A DNA stretch of 64,000 nt from Pseudomonas sp. Tri1 (GTDB lineage Bacteria; Pseudomonadota; Gammaproteobacteria; Pseudomonadales; Pseudomonadaceae). The stretch spans positions 3,952,001-4,016,000 of the forward strand of contig NZ_CP072913.1 in NCBI RefSeq assembly GCF_017968885.1, given 5' to 3'. Within the stretch, counting starts at the first letter, position 1, and every line of letters begins with the position of its first letter. A model generated the notes under the pieces. That model was not told where the DNA came from and ran no database searches. It saw nothing but the letters and a program-made list of their open reading frames with translations. The position numbers and the translations under genes are program-made. Positions 55,241 through 63,999 of the stretch are shown here, piece after piece.

Positions 55241-55717
55241 TCAGCGGTCGTTCTTGGTCGAAGAGCTGGTCGCGTTGGTCAGCCCCTTGGTGTTATGCGT
55301 ACCCGGTGTCGCAGTGGAAATAGCGGAGGCCTTGGTCAAGCCGCGAGTATCACGGTCCTTGGCGATGCTCGAGGTGAGCGAAGCCTTGCTGGTTCGGTCG
55401 GTGCGGGTGGTACCGGTGTGCTTGCCGCTCAGGCCATGATCACGGGTGCGGGTGCCGGTGTGGTCGCTGCTCAATCCTTTGCCAAGGCCGCTGGAATCGC
55501 TGGACTTGCCACTGCCCTGTCCACCGCCAACGCCTCCACCGTGGCCACCACCATTACCGCCGCCGTTTCCACCACCGTTGCCGCCACCGCCACCATTGCC
55601 ACCACCGGCGGCGTAGCTCGCACCGATTGGCGACAGGTCGGCGGGCAGCAAGGCCGAGGCACCCAGCATCAGGGCACAGACAGCGAGGGCGATCAGGGGT
55701 TTCTTATGCTTGGACAT
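55241..55717 (-). CDS. Glycine-rich exported protein with Thr/Arg/Asp repeats
   Basis: The ATG at 55717, after CGGAGAC, gives 158 residues. The signal peptide is KPLIALAVCALMLGASALLP. The mature part starts with a low-complexity block of GGGNGG units (about 36-68), then a Ser/Thr/Lys/Arg/Asp-rich part with near repeats HTGTRTRD and HTGTTRTD, GLTKASAI and GLTNATSS. It has no Cys in the mature part and no known domain. It could be a periplasmic, cell-surface or matrix protein (inference). The upstream extension in the same frame lacks a signal and is not used. Confidence 0.7.
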   Translation of the reverse strand: MSKHKKPLIALAVCALMLGASALLPADLSPIGASYAAGGGNGGGGGNGGGNGGGNGGGHGGGVGGGQGSGKSSDSSGLGKGLSSDHTGTRTRDHGLSGKHTGTTRTDRTSKASLTSSIAKDRDTRGLTKASAISTATPGTHNTKGLTNATSSSTKNDR

Positions 55718-55862
55718 GATGTCTCCGAAAGACAAAAACAACGGTTGAACCTTTAAGACTCGGGGGTTCAACTTTTGTTCGTGACCGTCCGACCAAGTGA
55801 ACGGAAATTCACTGTCGATTTTTCGGTGGAGTCGCCTCCGGCACGGTTCTATGCTCAGCGCC

Positions 55863-56945
55863 ATGAACCTACATGACTCGCTGCTCCCGCCCCATGCCGA
55901 GATGGTCCGCGCCATGCTCGAACGAGACACCGCCTACGAGGGGGTGTTCTTCACTGCGGTCAAGACCACCGGCATTTTCTGTCGCCCCAGTTGCACAGCG
56001 CGCAAACCGAAACCAGAGAACGTTGAGTTCTTTGCCCACGCCGACGAAGCCCTATCAGCCGGCTATCGGGCCTGCCTGCGCTGCAAGCCGCTGGATGCCG
56101 CAGCCATCGCGCCGGACTGGATCCAGGCCCTGCTCAAGGCCGTGGACGCCGAACCTGACCTGCGCTGGACCGACGCCCGGTTGCAGGAACAAGGCATCGA
56201 ACCACTGAAACTGCGACGCTGGTTCAAGCAGCATTTCGGCATGACCTTCCATGCGTATCTGCGGACCCGACGCTTGGGAATCGCCCTGGGCGGTATCAAG
56301 GAAGGGGCCTCCATCGACAATGCCGCGTTCGATTCCGGTTATGAATCACTGAGCGGTTTTCGTGACGCCTTCGTCAAATCCTTCCACATCACGCCAGGCC
56401 GCGCGGCCCTCAGCGAACCCTTGCTGTTCACCCGCCTGACCACGCCATTAGGCCCCATGCTGGCCATGGCCGAGCGGCGCGGCCTGGTACTGCTGGAGTT
56501 CCTCGATCGCCCGGCGCTGACCAAGGAATTGCAAGAGCTGCAGCAACGCTACGGCTACACCGTCGTGCCGGGCCACAACGCTCATTTGCAACAGATCGAA
56601 ACCCAACTGGCCGAGTATTTCGCCGGTAAGCTCACGGCATTCAACGTCCCGCTGCACATGCCCGGCAGCGCCTTTGCCGTACGGGTCTGGGCTGAACTGC
56701 AAAGAATCCCCTACGGCGAAACCCGCAGCTATGGCGGCATCGCCGCAGCCCTGGGCAGCCCTGGCGCCAGCCGTGCGGTGGGTCTGGCCAACGGGCAGAA
56801 TCGCCTGGCCATCGTCATCCCCTGCCACCGGGTGATCGGTGCGGACGGTTCGTTGACCGGCTATGGTGGCGGACAACCGCGCAAGGCATTTCTGCTGCGG
56901 CTGGAAAAAGCCGCGGTACAGGTTTCCCTGCCGCTGGCGTTTTGA
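55863..56945 (+). CDS. ada: Bifunctional Ada: regulator and O6-methylguanine-DNA methyltransferase
   Basis: The 360-residue protein repairs alkylated DNA and activates the adaptive response. The N-terminal zinc domain has FCRPSCTARKP (Cys40, the methyl-phosphotriester acceptor) and CLRCKP. The middle AraC-like HTH includes NAAFDSGYESLSGFRDAF. The C-terminal transferase domain has IVIPCHRVIGADG with acceptor Cys321. The ATG at 55851 is an alternative start. The 3-methyladenine glycosylase gene follows after 23 bases, as in alkylation-repair operons. Confidence 0.94.
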   Translation: MNLHDSLLPPHAEMVRAMLERDTAYEGVFFTAVKTTGIFCRPSCTARKPKPENVEFFAHADEALSAGYRACLRCKPLDAAAIAPDWIQALLKAVDAEPDLRWTDARLQEQGIEPLKLRRWFKQHFGMTFHAYLRTRRLGIALGGIKEGASIDNAAFDSGYESLSGFRDAFVKSFHITPGRAALSEPLLFTRLTTPLGPMLAMAERRGLVLLEFLDRPALTKELQELQQRYGYTVVPGHNAHLQQIETQLAEYFAGKLTAFNVPLHMPGSAFAVRVWAELQRIPYGETRSYGGIAAALGSPGASRAVGLANGQNRLAIVIPCHRVIGADGSLTGYGGGQPRKAFLLRLEKAAVQVSLPLAF

Positions 56946-56968
56946 TCGGCCTGGAGAATGAACGACTG

Positions 56969-57586
56969 ATGCCTGTGCCCTATCAAGCAGCAAGCGCCTT
57001 TCTGGCAAGCCTGGATGAGGACTGGCGACGCCATGTCGAGGCGACCGGTCCTTGCCTGTTACAGCCCAAACCGGCCCGCGATCCCTATGAAGCTCTGGTG
57101 CGGGCGATTGCCTACCAGCAACTGCACGCCAAGGCCGGCGATGCGATTCTTGGTCGGCTGCTGGCGTTGTTCCCGGCGCAGACCTTCCCCAGGCCTGAGC
57201 AGCTTCTGGCGACGGACGCTGCGCAAATCAGAGGCTGCGGGTTCTCGGCCAGCAAGATTGCGACCATACAAGGCATCGCCCAAGCGGCGTTGGATGGGGT
57301 GGTACCGGATTACGCCACGGCACTGGCCATGGAGGATGAAGCGTTGATCGAGCGCCTGATCGCCTTGCGCGGCGTCGGCCGCTGGACCGTGGAGATGCTG
57401 CTGATCTACAGCCTGGAGCGACCGGACATCCTGCCGGGCGATGATTTTGGGGTGCGCGAAGGCTATCGACGGCTCAAGGGGTTGGCACAGCAGCCCAGCC
57501 GCAAGCAGATGGTTGAGACTGGACTGGCGTGGAGCCCTTATCGGACGGTAGCGGCGTGGTATTTGTGGCGGGTGCCTGGCCGCTAG
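56969..57586 (+). CDS. DNA-3-methyladenine glycosylase (AlkA-like, HhH-GPD)
   Basis: The 205-residue base-excision enzyme carries the helix-hairpin-helix LIALRGVGRWTVEMLLIYSL and the catalytic Asp in ILPGDDFGVREGYRRLKG. The N-terminal part (YEALVRAIAYQQLHAKAGDA) fits the short AlkA/MAG family without the extra E. coli AlkA N-terminal domain. It removes alkylated purines. It lies just after ada, so both are probably induced together. An in-frame TTG overlapping the ada stop is a weaker alternative start. Confidence 0.9.
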   Translation: MPVPYQAASAFLASLDEDWRRHVEATGPCLLQPKPARDPYEALVRAIAYQQLHAKAGDAILGRLLALFPAQTFPRPEQLLATDAAQIRGCGFSASKIATIQGIAQAALDGVVPDYATALAMEDEALIERLIALRGVGRWTVEMLLIYSLERPDILPGDDFGVREGYRRLKGLAQQPSRKQMVETGLAWSPYRTVAAWYLWRVPGR

Positions 57587-57659
57587 ACCGTGTCATCGTT
57601 CATCGCTCGCGCATTTCGATCTTCAGTGGCCACAAATAATCTGCACATAAAAAATCACT

Positions 57660-57683
57660 TGTGGGAGCGAGCCTGCTCGCGAT
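57660..57683 (+). repeat. Single REP copy (variant core GAGCCTGC)
   Basis: TGTGGGAGCGAGCCTGCTCG continuing to CGAT; the T-to-C change in the core is shared with the copy at 58357. It lies between the AlkA-like gene and the GFA gene with no inverted partner. The remaining gap sequence holds the GFA promoter and no gene. Confidence 0.9.
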
Positions 57684-57775
57684 GGCGTCCGTACATTCAG
57701 CATAAATTCAACGGCCCAGAAACACCGACCGTCTAGGCTGTCCAGAGTCATTCCAATCCCCCATTGGAGGTTCTC

Positions 57776-58264
57776 ATGCAGCTAGAAGGATCCTGCCACT
57801 GCGGCGCGGTGTCGTTCAGCCTCGACAGTGCCCACCCCTACCCTTATCAGCGCTGCTACTGCTCGATCTGTCGCAAGACCCAGGGCGGCGGCGGTTTTGC
57901 CATCAACCTGGGGGGCGACGCCCGGAGCCTGCGGGTACGCGGTCGCAAGCACATCTCGATCTACCATGCACGGCTCAAGGATGAAGGGGATAAACGCGCC
58001 CACCGCAGCAGCGCCGAACGGCATTTCTGTTCCCTCTGCGGCTCGGGGCTATGGTTGTTCAGCCCTGAATGGCCGGAGCTGATCCACCCTTTCGCCTCAG
58101 CCATCGACACACCGTTGCCGGTAGCGCCGGAGCACACTCACCTGATGCTCGGCTCCAAGGCGCCGTGGGTGGAAGTCGAGGCGCATCCAGGGGATCAACA
58201 GTTCGAGGTCTACCCCGAGGAGTCCATTGCCCAGTGGCATGAGCGCCTGGGTCTGACCGTTTAA
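57776..58264 (+). CDS. GFA-family protein (glutathione-dependent formaldehyde-activating fold)
   Basis: A 162-residue zinc protein with the CENP-V/GFA pattern: GSCHCGAVSF, RCYCSICRKTQGGGGFAINL and HFCSLCGSGLWLFSPEWP, which give the paired zinc sites. GGAGG stands 6 bases before the ATG. Members are named after glutathione-dependent formaldehyde activation, but most have unknown substrates. It stands alone between REP elements. Confidence 0.88.
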   Translation: MQLEGSCHCGAVSFSLDSAHPYPYQRCYCSICRKTQGGGGFAINLGGDARSLRVRGRKHISIYHARLKDEGDKRAHRSSAERHFCSLCGSGLWLFSPEWPELIHPFASAIDTPLPVAPEHTHLMLGSKAPWVEVEAHPGDQQFEVYPEESIAQWHERLGLTV

Positions 58265-58287
58265 GAGGCGGCGCTGCAGAAGGCCCT

Positions 58288-58380
58288 ATCGCGAGCAAGC
58301 TCGCTCCCACAGGGGATTTTCTGTGTACACATTACTTGTGAACACTGAAGATCAGATGTGGGAACGAGCCTGCTCGCGAT
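58288..58380. repeat. REPIN between the GFA gene and miaE
   Basis: Inverted REP copies at 58288-58312 and 58357-58380; the second has the variant TGTGGGAACGAGCCTGCTCG. It lies between two convergent genes and may serve as a transcription barrier. Confidence 0.9.
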
Positions 58381-58399
58381 GGCGTCAGGCCAAACAACC

Positions 58400-59005
58400 C
58401 TATGTCGTCGGCACACCACTGTGGAACCGAAACTCCACATCCGGCGATTCGATCAGCTCGCGCTCAGCGTCACGCACCTTGTCGATCACCTGGGCAATGT
58501 CCTTGGCGTCGCCATATTGGTAGGCCAGCTTCAGGTAACCCTGGAAATGCCGGGCCTCGCTTTTCAGCAAACCGAAATAGAATTTACCCAGCTCTTCATC
58601 CAGATGCGGTACCAAGGCCTCGAAACGCTCGCAGCTGCGGGCCTCGATGAACGCCCCGACCACCAGGGTATCCACCAGTTTGACCGGCTCATGGCTGCGT
58701 ACCACCTTGCGCAGCCCTGAGGCGTAGCGCCCGGCGGAGAGCTGGCGCAAGCCGATCTTGCGCTTTTTCATCAGGCGCATGACCTGCTCGTGATGCACCA
58801 GTTCTTCCCGGGCCAGGCGCGACATCAAGTTGATCAGGTCGACGTGGGAGTGGTACTTGGCGATCAGGCTCAGGGCAGTACTGGCGGCCTTGAATTCGCA
58901 GTTCTTGTGGTCGATCAGCAACGTTTCCTGGTCGGCCAGCGCGGCCTGGACCCAGGCATCAGGGGTGCGGCAACCAAGGAATTCGTGAATTTCGGGAAGG
59001 ATCAT
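58400..59005 (-). CDS. miaE: tRNA-(ms2io6A)-hydroxylase MiaE
   Basis: From the ATG at 59005 the protein has 201 residues, ferritin-like with a di-iron site. The ligand motifs are AREELVHHEQVMRLMKKR, AFIEARSCERFEALVP and LLKSEARHFQGYLKLAYQYG. It hydroxylates the isopentenyl group of ms2i6A37 in tRNA using O2. A GTG three codons upstream is possible. The universal stress protein gene diverges from it. Confidence 0.92.
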   Translation of the reverse strand: MILPEIHEFLGCRTPDAWVQAALADQETLLIDHKNCEFKAASTALSLIAKYHSHVDLINLMSRLAREELVHHEQVMRLMKKRKIGLRQLSAGRYASGLRKVVRSHEPVKLVDTLVVGAFIEARSCERFEALVPHLDEELGKFYFGLLKSEARHFQGYLKLAYQYGDAKDIAQVIDKVRDAERELIESPDVEFRFHSGVPTT

Positions 59006-59081
59006 GGGGCTCACGGGAAAAGGTAGTCGAGCGAAGGGCGCCGATTATACCGGCCTGCCCCCAGACCACCAGTCACCGCCG

Positions 59082-59124
59082 TTGATATGCATCAAGTCGA
59101 CGACTGAGCCACAACAACTATAGT
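59082..59124 (+). promoter_or_regulatory. ANR/FNR box and -10 of the universal stress gene
   Basis: TTGATATGCATCAA (59082-59095) is a perfect match to the ANR/FNR consensus TTGAT-N4-ATCAA and is fully palindromic. TATAGT at 59119-59124 is a plausible -10; the implied start near 59131 puts the box centre about 42 bases upstream, the class II activation position. It should switch the downstream gene on at low oxygen. Confidence 0.85.
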
Positions 59125-59164
59125 TGAGCAACGCCATGCCTTTTCATTGCTGGAGACGCCGATC

Positions 59165-60028
59165 ATGCAAGCCATTCGCAGCATCCTGGTGGTCATCGAC
59201 CCCGAACACTCGGAAAGCCTGGCGCTCAAGCGCGCCAAGCTGATTGCCGGTGTCACCCAGGCCCACCTGCATCTGCTGGTGTGTGACAAAAAGCATGACC
59301 ATGCCGGCATGCTCAGCGTGCTGAAGGCCGCGCTGCTGGCGGACGGCTACAGTGTCACCACCGAACAGGCCTGGAACGAAAGCCTGTACGAAACCATCAT
59401 CGACGTGCAGCAAGCCGAAGGTTGCGGCCTGGTGATCAAGCAACATTTTCCCGACAGCCCGCTGAAAAAAGCCCTGCTCACCCCGGCGGACTGGAAACTG
59501 CTACGTCATTGCCCGACCCCGGTGCTGCTGGTGAAAACCGCCGGCTCCTGGAAAGACAAGGTGATTCTGGCGGCCGTCGACGTCGGCAATACCGATGGCG
59601 AGCACCGTCACCTGCACAACACCATCATCGATCACGGCTACGACATTGCCATCCTGGCCAAGGGACACCTGCACGTGATCAGTGCCCACCCCACGCCAAT
59701 GCTCTCGTCCGCCGACCCGACGTTCCAGCTCAAGGAAACCATCGAGGCCAAGTACCGCGAACAATGCCAGGCGTTCCAGGCTGAGTTCGACATCGACGAC
59801 CAACACCTGCACATCGAAGAAGGTCCGGCGGACGTCCTGATTCCATATATGGCGCGCAAGCTGCAGGCGGCGGTGACAGTGATCGGCACCGTGGCTCGCT
59901 CGGGGTTGTCTGGAGTCCTGATCGGCAATACCGCCGAAGCAGTGCTCGATACGCTGGAAAGCGACGTGCTGGTGCTCAAGCCGCAGGAAGTCGAGGATCA
60001 CCTGGTGGAGTTGGCGGTCAAGGATTGA
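59165..60028 (+). CDS. Tandem-domain universal stress protein (UspE-like)
   Basis: The 287-residue protein contains two Usp domains: domain 1 from MQAIRSILVVIDPEHSESLA to about 140, domain 2 from KVILAAVDVGNTDGEHRHLH onward, ending with VTVIGTVARSGLSGVLIGNT, the ATP-binding G-x2-G-x9-G-N type loop, and AEAVLDTLESDVLVLKP. GGAG stands 9 bases before the ATG. A perfect ANR box lies 70 bases upstream, so it belongs to the oxygen-limitation survival set known for pseudomonad Usp proteins. The molecular function is unsettled. Confidence 0.9.
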   Translation: MQAIRSILVVIDPEHSESLALKRAKLIAGVTQAHLHLLVCDKKHDHAGMLSVLKAALLADGYSVTTEQAWNESLYETIIDVQQAEGCGLVIKQHFPDSPLKKALLTPADWKLLRHCPTPVLLVKTAGSWKDKVILAAVDVGNTDGEHRHLHNTIIDHGYDIAILAKGHLHVISAHPTPMLSSADPTFQLKETIEAKYREQCQAFQAEFDIDDQHLHIEEGPADVLIPYMARKLQAAVTVIGTVARSGLSGVLIGNTAEAVLDTLESDVLVLKPQEVEDHLVELAVKD

Positions 60029-60052
60029 GGCTTCGTTCTCCTCAGAATCGCC

Positions 60053-60125
60053 ATCGCGAGCAAGCTCGCTCCCACAGGAAATCTGTGGGTTTCCGAGCCC
60101 TGTGTGGGGCAAGCTTGCTCGCGAT
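60053..60125. repeat. REPIN between the Usp gene and the DUF1289 gene
   Basis: REP at 60053-60076 and a degenerate inverted copy at 60103-60125 (TGTGGGGCAAGCTTGCTCGC). The short spacing suggests an internal deletion. Both genes converge on it. Confidence 0.85.
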
Positions 60126-60136
60126 GCCTTTAAAGC

Positions 60137-60607
60137 TCAGCCGCCAATCGCATCCTTCAGGAACCCCGGCGCGATGTAGCGCTGGTAATGGGCTTCGGAC
60201 AGGAGGAAAAATTCCCGATCAATGGCGTCCCGCAGGTCAGGCAGTTCCCAGTCGCGGAATTCCGGCATCAGCACCATACCGTAGGCTTCCAGGTTGTTGA
60301 TCACCCGCGCGCCCCGGGCGATCAACTGATACGCCCAGCAATATTGCGACTGATGCGGCACAAAGCGGATCTTGCGTGCCTCCAATTGCTGGCGCAGCAA
60401 TCCGGGGTCGAAAACCTCCAACTTGGCCACCATCACCTGGACCAACAGTTGCTCCAGACGCATCCACACCGCGCGTTTCTCCTCCTCGTTGTAGCCGTTC
60501 CAGTGAATCACTTCATGGTGGAACCGCTTGCAGCCACGGCACACCAGGTCACCGTAGACAGTGGAGCAGAGGCCGACACAGGGGGTCTTGATGAGCTGGT
60601 TGGGCAT
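60137..60607 (-). CDS. DUF1289 domain protein
   Basis: The 156-residue protein starts MPNQLIKTPCVGLCSTVYGD. The N-terminal DUF1289 module has four Cys (PCVGLCSTVYGDLVCRGCKR), probably a small metal site, followed by FHHEVIHWNGYNEEEKRAVW. The C-terminal half (FVPHQSQYCWAYQLIARGAR, PEFRDWELPDLRDAIDREFF) is a pseudomonad-type extension. The function is unknown. An in-frame start 18 bases upstream is possible. It diverges from acnB. Confidence 0.85.
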   Translation of the reverse strand: MPNQLIKTPCVGLCSTVYGDLVCRGCKRFHHEVIHWNGYNEEEKRAVWMRLEQLLVQVMVAKLEVFDPGLLRQQLEARKIRFVPHQSQYCWAYQLIARGARVINNLEAYGMVLMPEFRDWELPDLRDAIDREFFLLSEAHYQRYIAPGFLKDAIGG

Positions 60608-60625
60608 AAGGAAAAACGCACGCAA

Positions 60626-61015
60626 AAGCAGGACAGGCCGGCATGTTAGCCCTTTGTCTAAGATTGATCACCCCTTCAAACTTCATAGTCCAACTTACCT
60701 TTAATTTTTTTTTGCCGTAGAATCAGCCAGCCTTTTAAGGCGCCAATGTCCGTTAGAAGCTGTTTTCAAAGCGTCACGAGCACAGTCGTTCCTTCAGAGC
60801 GGTGTTGGCGAAGGGTCTTTCCAGCGGGGAAAGCCCAACGCCAACCCTCATCAGCTCCCCGTTCTGCAGGCGTAAAACTTTGAAAGCAGCTTCTGTGAGG
60901 AACTCCGGAAACTCTGGCGTGGTGGCTCAAAAAGCCTCCGACGCGCATGAGTACCGTGGGTTTCTGGATGAGCGTCCCGGACACCCATTTGGGACCACTG
61001 ATGAGGGTAATAACT
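60626..61015. other. Long structured leader and promoter region of acnB
   Basis: No gene is apparent in these 390 bases. TAGAAT at 60718-60723 may be a -10 preceded by a T-tract. GAAGCTGTTTTCAAAG (60756-60771) and CTTTGAAAGCAGCTTC (60878-60893) pair over 16 bases with one G:T. Between them lie nested stems, GTTGGCG/CGCCAAC (from 60804 and 60839) and CTTTCC/GGAAAG. The arrangement looks like a closed multi-stem RNA domain, so it could be a regulatory 5' leader or a small RNA. Confidence 0.5.
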
Positions 61016-63616
61016 GTGCTTGAAGCCTACCGCAAACATATCGAAGAGCGCGCAGCACTGGGTATCGTTCCCCAGCCGCTTAACGCCGAACAAACCGCAG
61101 GCCTGATCGAGCTGCTGAAAAATCCCCCGGCTGGCGAAGAAGCTTTCCTCGTTGACCTGATCACCAATCGTGTTCCGCCTGGAGTCGACGAAGCCGCCTA
61201 CGTCAAGGCCGGTTTCCTGTCTGCCCTGGCCAAGGGCGAAGCCCAATCCCCTCTGCTGGACAAGAAGCGCGCCGTTGAACTGCTCGGCACCATGCAGGGC
61301 GGCTATAACATCGTGACCCTGGTGGATCTGCTGGACGACGCCGAGCTGGCGCCGGTCGCGGCCAAGGAACTCAAGCACACCCTGCTGATGTTCGACGCCT
61401 TCCACGACGTGGCTGAAAAAGCCAAGAACGGCAACGTTCACGCCAAGGCCGTGCTGCAATCCTGGGCCGACGGCGAGTGGTTCAAGAACCGCCCTGTACT
61501 GGCCGACAAGATCAGCCTGCGGGTATTCAAGGTTACCGGCGAAACCAACACCGACGACCTGTCCCCTGCCCCTGATGCCTGGTCCCGCCCGGACATCCCG
61601 CTGCACGCCCTGGCCATGCTGAAAATGGCCCGTGACGGCATCGTGCCTGATGAACAAGGCAAGACCGGCCCGATGAAGCAGATCGAAGAGATGCGTGGCC
61701 AAGGCTTCCCGATCGCCTACGTCGGTGACGTGGTCGGTACCGGTTCGTCGCGTAAATCGGCAACCAACTCGGTACTGTGGTTCTTCGGCGACGACGTTCC
61801 TTTCGTTCCGAACAAGCGTGCCGGCGGCTTCTGCTTCGGCAGCAAGATCGCACCGATTTTCTACAACACCATGGAAGACGCCGGCGCCCTGCCGATCGAA
61901 TTCGATGTGTCCAACATGCACATGGGCGACGTGATCGACCTGTACCCGCATGCTGGCAAAGTCTGCAAGCACGGTACCGATGAAGTCCTGACCACCTTCG
62001 AAATGAAGACCCCGGTCCTGTTGGACGAAGTCCGTGCCGGCGGCCGTATCCCGCTGATCATCGGCCGTGGCCTGACCGAGAAGGCACGCGCCGAGCTGGG
62101 CCTGCCACCGTCGGACCTGTTCAAGAAGCCGGAAGCACCGGCCGAAAGCACCAAGGGCTTCACCCTGGCGCAGAAAATGGTCGGCAAGGCCTGCGGCGTC
62201 AAGGGCGTCCGTCCTGGCACCTACTGCGAGCCTAAAATGACCACCGTCGGCTCCCAGGACACCACTGGCCCGATGACCCGTGACGAACTCAAGGACCTGG
62301 CGTGCCTGGGCTTCTCGACCGACCTGGTGATGCAGTCCTTCTGCCACACCGCGGCCTATCCAAAGCCGATCGACGTGACCACCCACCACACCCTGCCTGA
62401 CTTCATCATGACCCGTGGCGGCGTGTCCCTGCGTCCGGGCGACGGCATCATCCACAGCTGGCTGAACCGCATGCTGCTGCCGGACACCGTCGGTACCGGT
62501 GGTGACTCCCACACCCGTTTCCCGATCGGTATCTCGTTCCCGGCCGGTTCCGGCCTGGTGGCCTTCGCCGCTGCCACCGGCGTCATGCCGCTGGACATGC
62601 CGGAATCGATCCTGGTTCGTTTCAAGGGCAAGCTGCAACCGGGCGTCACCCTGCGCGACCTGGTGCATGCCATCCCTTACTACGCGATCCAGAAAGGCCT
62701 GTTGACCGTAGAGAAGAAAGGCAAGAAGAACGCCTTCTCCGGCCGCATCCTGGAGATCGAAGGTCTGGAAACCCTGACCGTCGAGCAAGCCTTCGAACTG
62801 TCCGACGCCTCGGCCGAACGTTCGGCTGCCGGTTGCACCATCAAGCTGTCCAAGGAATCGATTGCCGAGTACCTGCAATCGAATATCACCCTGCTGCGCT
62901 GGATGATCGGCGAAGGCTACGGCGATGCCCGCACTCTGGAGCGTCGTGCCCAGGCGATGGAAGCCTGGCTGGCCAACCCGGAACTGCTGGAAGCCGACAA
63001 GGACGCCGAATACGCCGAAGTCATCGAGATCGACCTGGCCGACGTCAAGGAGCCTGTGCTCTGCGCGCCGAACGACCCGGACGACGCCCGCCTGCTGTCC
63101 AGCGTTGCTGGCCAGAAGATCGACGAAGTGTTCATTGGTTCGTGCATGACCAACATCGGTCACTTCCGCGCTGCCGGTAAACTGCTGGATCAGGTCAAGG
63201 GTCAGCTGCCAACCCGTCTGTGGCTGTCGCCACCGACCAAGATGGACGCTCACCAACTGACCGAAGAAGGCTACTACGGCATCTACGGCAAGGCTGGTGC
63301 ACGGATGGAAATGCCAGGCTGCTCGCTGTGCATGGGTAACCAGGCACGCGTCGAGCCGAACTCCACCGTGGTGTCGACTTCGACCCGTAACTTCCCGAAC
63401 CGTCTGGGTGACGGCGCGAACGTCTACCTGGCTTCGGCCGAACTGGCGTCCGTTGCGTCCATCCTGGGTCGCCTGCCGACCGTCGAGGAGTACATGGAAT
63501 ACGCTGGCAAGATCGACAGCATGGCAGCGGACGTATACCGCTACCTGAGCTTCGACCAGATCGCCGAGTTCCGTGAAGCAGCTGCAAACGCCAACATCCC
63601 GGTCGTTCAAGCCTAA
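61016..63616 (+). CDS. acnB: Aconitate hydratase B (bifunctional with 2-methylisocitrate dehydratase)
   Basis: The GTG at 61016, behind GAGGG, gives 866 residues (E. coli AcnB 865). Domains run HEAT-like N-terminus ([20 protein letters not shown]), swivel ([33 protein letters not shown]), then the catalytic part ([37 protein letters not shown]). The 4Fe-4S ligands fall at Cys710 ([18 protein letters not shown]), Cys769 and Cys772 ([18 protein letters not shown]), the same numbers as in E. coli, which supports the GTG start. It serves the TCA cycle; AcnB-type apo-enzymes can also bind mRNA. A long structured leader precedes it. Confidence 0.97.
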   Translation: MLEAYRKHIEERAALGIVPQPLNAEQTAGLIELLKNPPAGEEAFLVDLITNRVPPGVDEAAYVKAGFLSALAKGEAQSPLLDKKRAVELLGTMQGGYNIVTLVDLLDDAELAPVAAKELKHTLLMFDAFHDVAEKAKNGNVHAKAVLQSWADGEWFKNRPVLADKISLRVFKVTGETNTDDLSPAPDAWSRPDIPLHALAMLKMARDGIVPDEQGKTGPMKQIEEMRGQGFPIAYVGDVVGTGSSRKSATNSVLWFFGDDVPFVPNKRAGGFCFGSKIAPIFYNTMEDAGALPIEFDVSNMHMGDVIDLYPHAGKVCKHGTDEVLTTFEMKTPVLLDEVRAGGRIPLIIGRGLTEKARAELGLPPSDLFKKPEAPAESTKGFTLAQKMVGKACGVKGVRPGTYCEPKMTTVGSQDTTGPMTRDELKDLACLGFSTDLVMQSFCHTAAYPKPIDVTTHHTLPDFIMTRGGVSLRPGDGIIHSWLNRMLLPDTVGTGGDSHTRFPIGISFPAGSGLVAFAAATGVMPLDMPESILVRFKGKLQPGVTLRDLVHAIPYYAIQKGLLTVEKKGKKNAFSGRILEIEGLETLTVEQAFELSDASAERSAAGCTIKLSKESIAEYLQSNITLLRWMIGEGYGDARTLERRAQAMEAWLANPELLEADKDAEYAEVIEIDLADVKEPVLCAPNDPDDARLLSSVAGQKIDEVFIGSCMTNIGHFRAAGKLLDQVKGQLPTRLWLSPPTKMDAHQLTEEGYYGIYGKAGARMEMPGCSLCMGNQARVEPNSTVVSTSTRNFPNRLGDGANVYLASAELASVASILGRLPTVEEYMEYAGKIDSMAADVYRYLSFDQIAEFREAAANANIPVVQA

Positions 63617-63633
63617 CGCTTCAACGCCCGACT

Positions 63634-63671
63634 AAAAACGCCGCCCTTCTTGCGAGGGGCGGCGTTTTTTT
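63634..63671 (+). terminator. Rho-independent terminator after acnB
   Basis: AAAAACGCCGCCC and GGGCGGCGTTTTT form a 13-bp stem with a T-run, 17 bases after the stop codon. Confidence 0.93.
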
Positions 63672-63706
63672 ATGCCTGCTGTTTCGATGCAATCGGAGCA
63701 ACCGCT

Positions 63707-63864
63707 ATCGCGAGCGAGCTCGCTCCCACAGCGCATTCGTGGTGGACGCAATGCCTATGAACGCCCCGCAAACCTGTGGGAGCGAGCTTGCTCGCGATGA
63801 CGGCGGCACATTCAACATCACTGCCAGCCGAACCGCCGCCATCGCGAGCAGGCTCGCTCCCACA
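63707..63864. repeat. Three-copy REP cluster after acnB
   Basis: REP copies at 63707-63731 (variant GCGAGCGAGCTCGC), 63774-63798 and 63841-63864 alternate in orientation. Copies 1-2 and 2-3 each have REPIN geometry. They occupy the gap between the acnB terminator and the last gene. Confidence 0.92.
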
Positions 63865-63873
63865 AGGGGACGG

Positions 63874-63999
63874 TCAGGCCATAAGGGAGTAGATCAACGC
63901 GGTGATCGCCACCAGGCCCACCAATGTTACGAACACATTGGACGTCAGGCCGCGATAGCGGGCCATGGCCGGAACTTTGCGGATAGCGTACATCGGCAT
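63874..63999 (-). CDS. Small membrane protein or C-terminus of one, at the window edge
   Basis: Reading toward the stop at 63874, the last 41 codons visible are [20 protein letters not shown] followed by a hydrophobic helix [20 protein letters not shown]. It could be a complete 39- or 41-residue single-span protein, or the tail of a larger membrane protein that begins beyond 64000. I do not recognise it. The frame is supported by its TM-like pattern and by ending just beside the REP cluster. Confidence 0.45.
   Translation of the reverse strand: MPMYAIRKVPAMARYRGLTSNVFVTLVGLVAITALIYSLMA

Noticed and set aside
7276..63864. CRISPR array suspected from many 24-base repeats
   Set aside because: The repeats are dispersed over 56 kb in inverted pairs or triplets, not regularly spaced, and no cas gene is present; they are REP elements.
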